DNA from: Turnera subulata
Lineage: Eukaryota; Streptophyta; Magnoliopsida; Malpighiales; Passifloraceae
Direction: 5' to 3'
NCBI GenBank assembly: GCA_028386065.3
Contig: JAKUCV010004801.1
Span: 65,762-129,761, forward strand
DNA: 64,000 bases
Numbering within the stretch: position 1 is the stretch's first letter; each line of letters opens with the position of its first letter. Positions 63,969 to 64,000 of this stretch are shown here, one piece after another. The position numbers were made by a program, and so were the translations under genes. The notes below the pieces were generated by a model that ran no database searches, was not told where the DNA came from, and was given only the letters and a program-made list of their open reading frames with translations.

Positions 63969-64000
63969 CTTCTTCTTCTTCTTACAGCTTGTTATTACAA

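Overview
The window is nuclear DNA from a flowering plant, most likely a eudicot. The evidence is intron-rich genes with GT/AG splice sites, plant-only families (a CrRLK1L receptor kinase, an ITN1-like ankyrin membrane protein, a malectin/LRR receptor-like protein), AT-rich intergenic DNA, and long chromovirus-type LTRs. The species cannot be fixed. From memory, the RPP30/H4 pair and the UFL1/HERK1 pair resemble the paired Arabidopsis regions around At5g59700-At5g59980 and At3g46220-At3g46320.

Layout. 0.3-3.7 kb (-): RNase P/MRP subunit RPP30, with its 3' end duplicated. 5.7-6.05 kb (+): an intact histone H4 gene behind an E2F site and histone octamer-like elements. 7.6-12.45 kb (-): an eight-exon ER-type Ca2+-ATPase with a perfect 200-bp tandem duplication just downstream. 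12.5-20.2 kb: gene-poor, with a small hypothetical gene at 17.0 kb, a retroposed element at 15.6-16.1 kb and several tiny poly(A) insertions. 20.25-23.0 kb (-): a malectin-like/LRR receptor-like protein with no kinase domain. 24.16-34.62 kb: three LTR elements nested inside one another, each with its own exact 5-bp target duplication. 35-38.6 kb: a broken RING-finger fragment, the uninterrupted twin of the sequence flanking the nest, and a malectin-like relic. 40.3-40.6 kb (+): a uL18-family (L18p/L5e) ribosomal protein gene with a leader intron and site II promoter motifs. 42.3-49.2 kb (-): 20-exon UFL1, the E3 ligase for UFM1. 50.7-52.7 kb (-): ITN1-like ankyrin protein. 53.2-60.2 kb: no recognisable gene. 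60.2-62.7 kb (-): intronless HERK1-type receptor kinase. 63.8-64.0 kb: a second small retroposed insertion.

The genes are independent housekeeping and signalling units, not an operon. The coding models for ECA, UFL1, the malectin/LRR protein and the ankyrin protein were assembled exon by exon by eye. In each, the exon lengths sum to a whole number of codons: 1,061, 808, 611 and 549 residues.

The least ordinary signals are the three-level LTR nest with a matching uninterrupted twin locus, a set of 'tail-only' insertions (10-18 bp direct repeats flanking little more than an A-run), and arrays of a 14-bp quasi-palindrome inside the LTRs.
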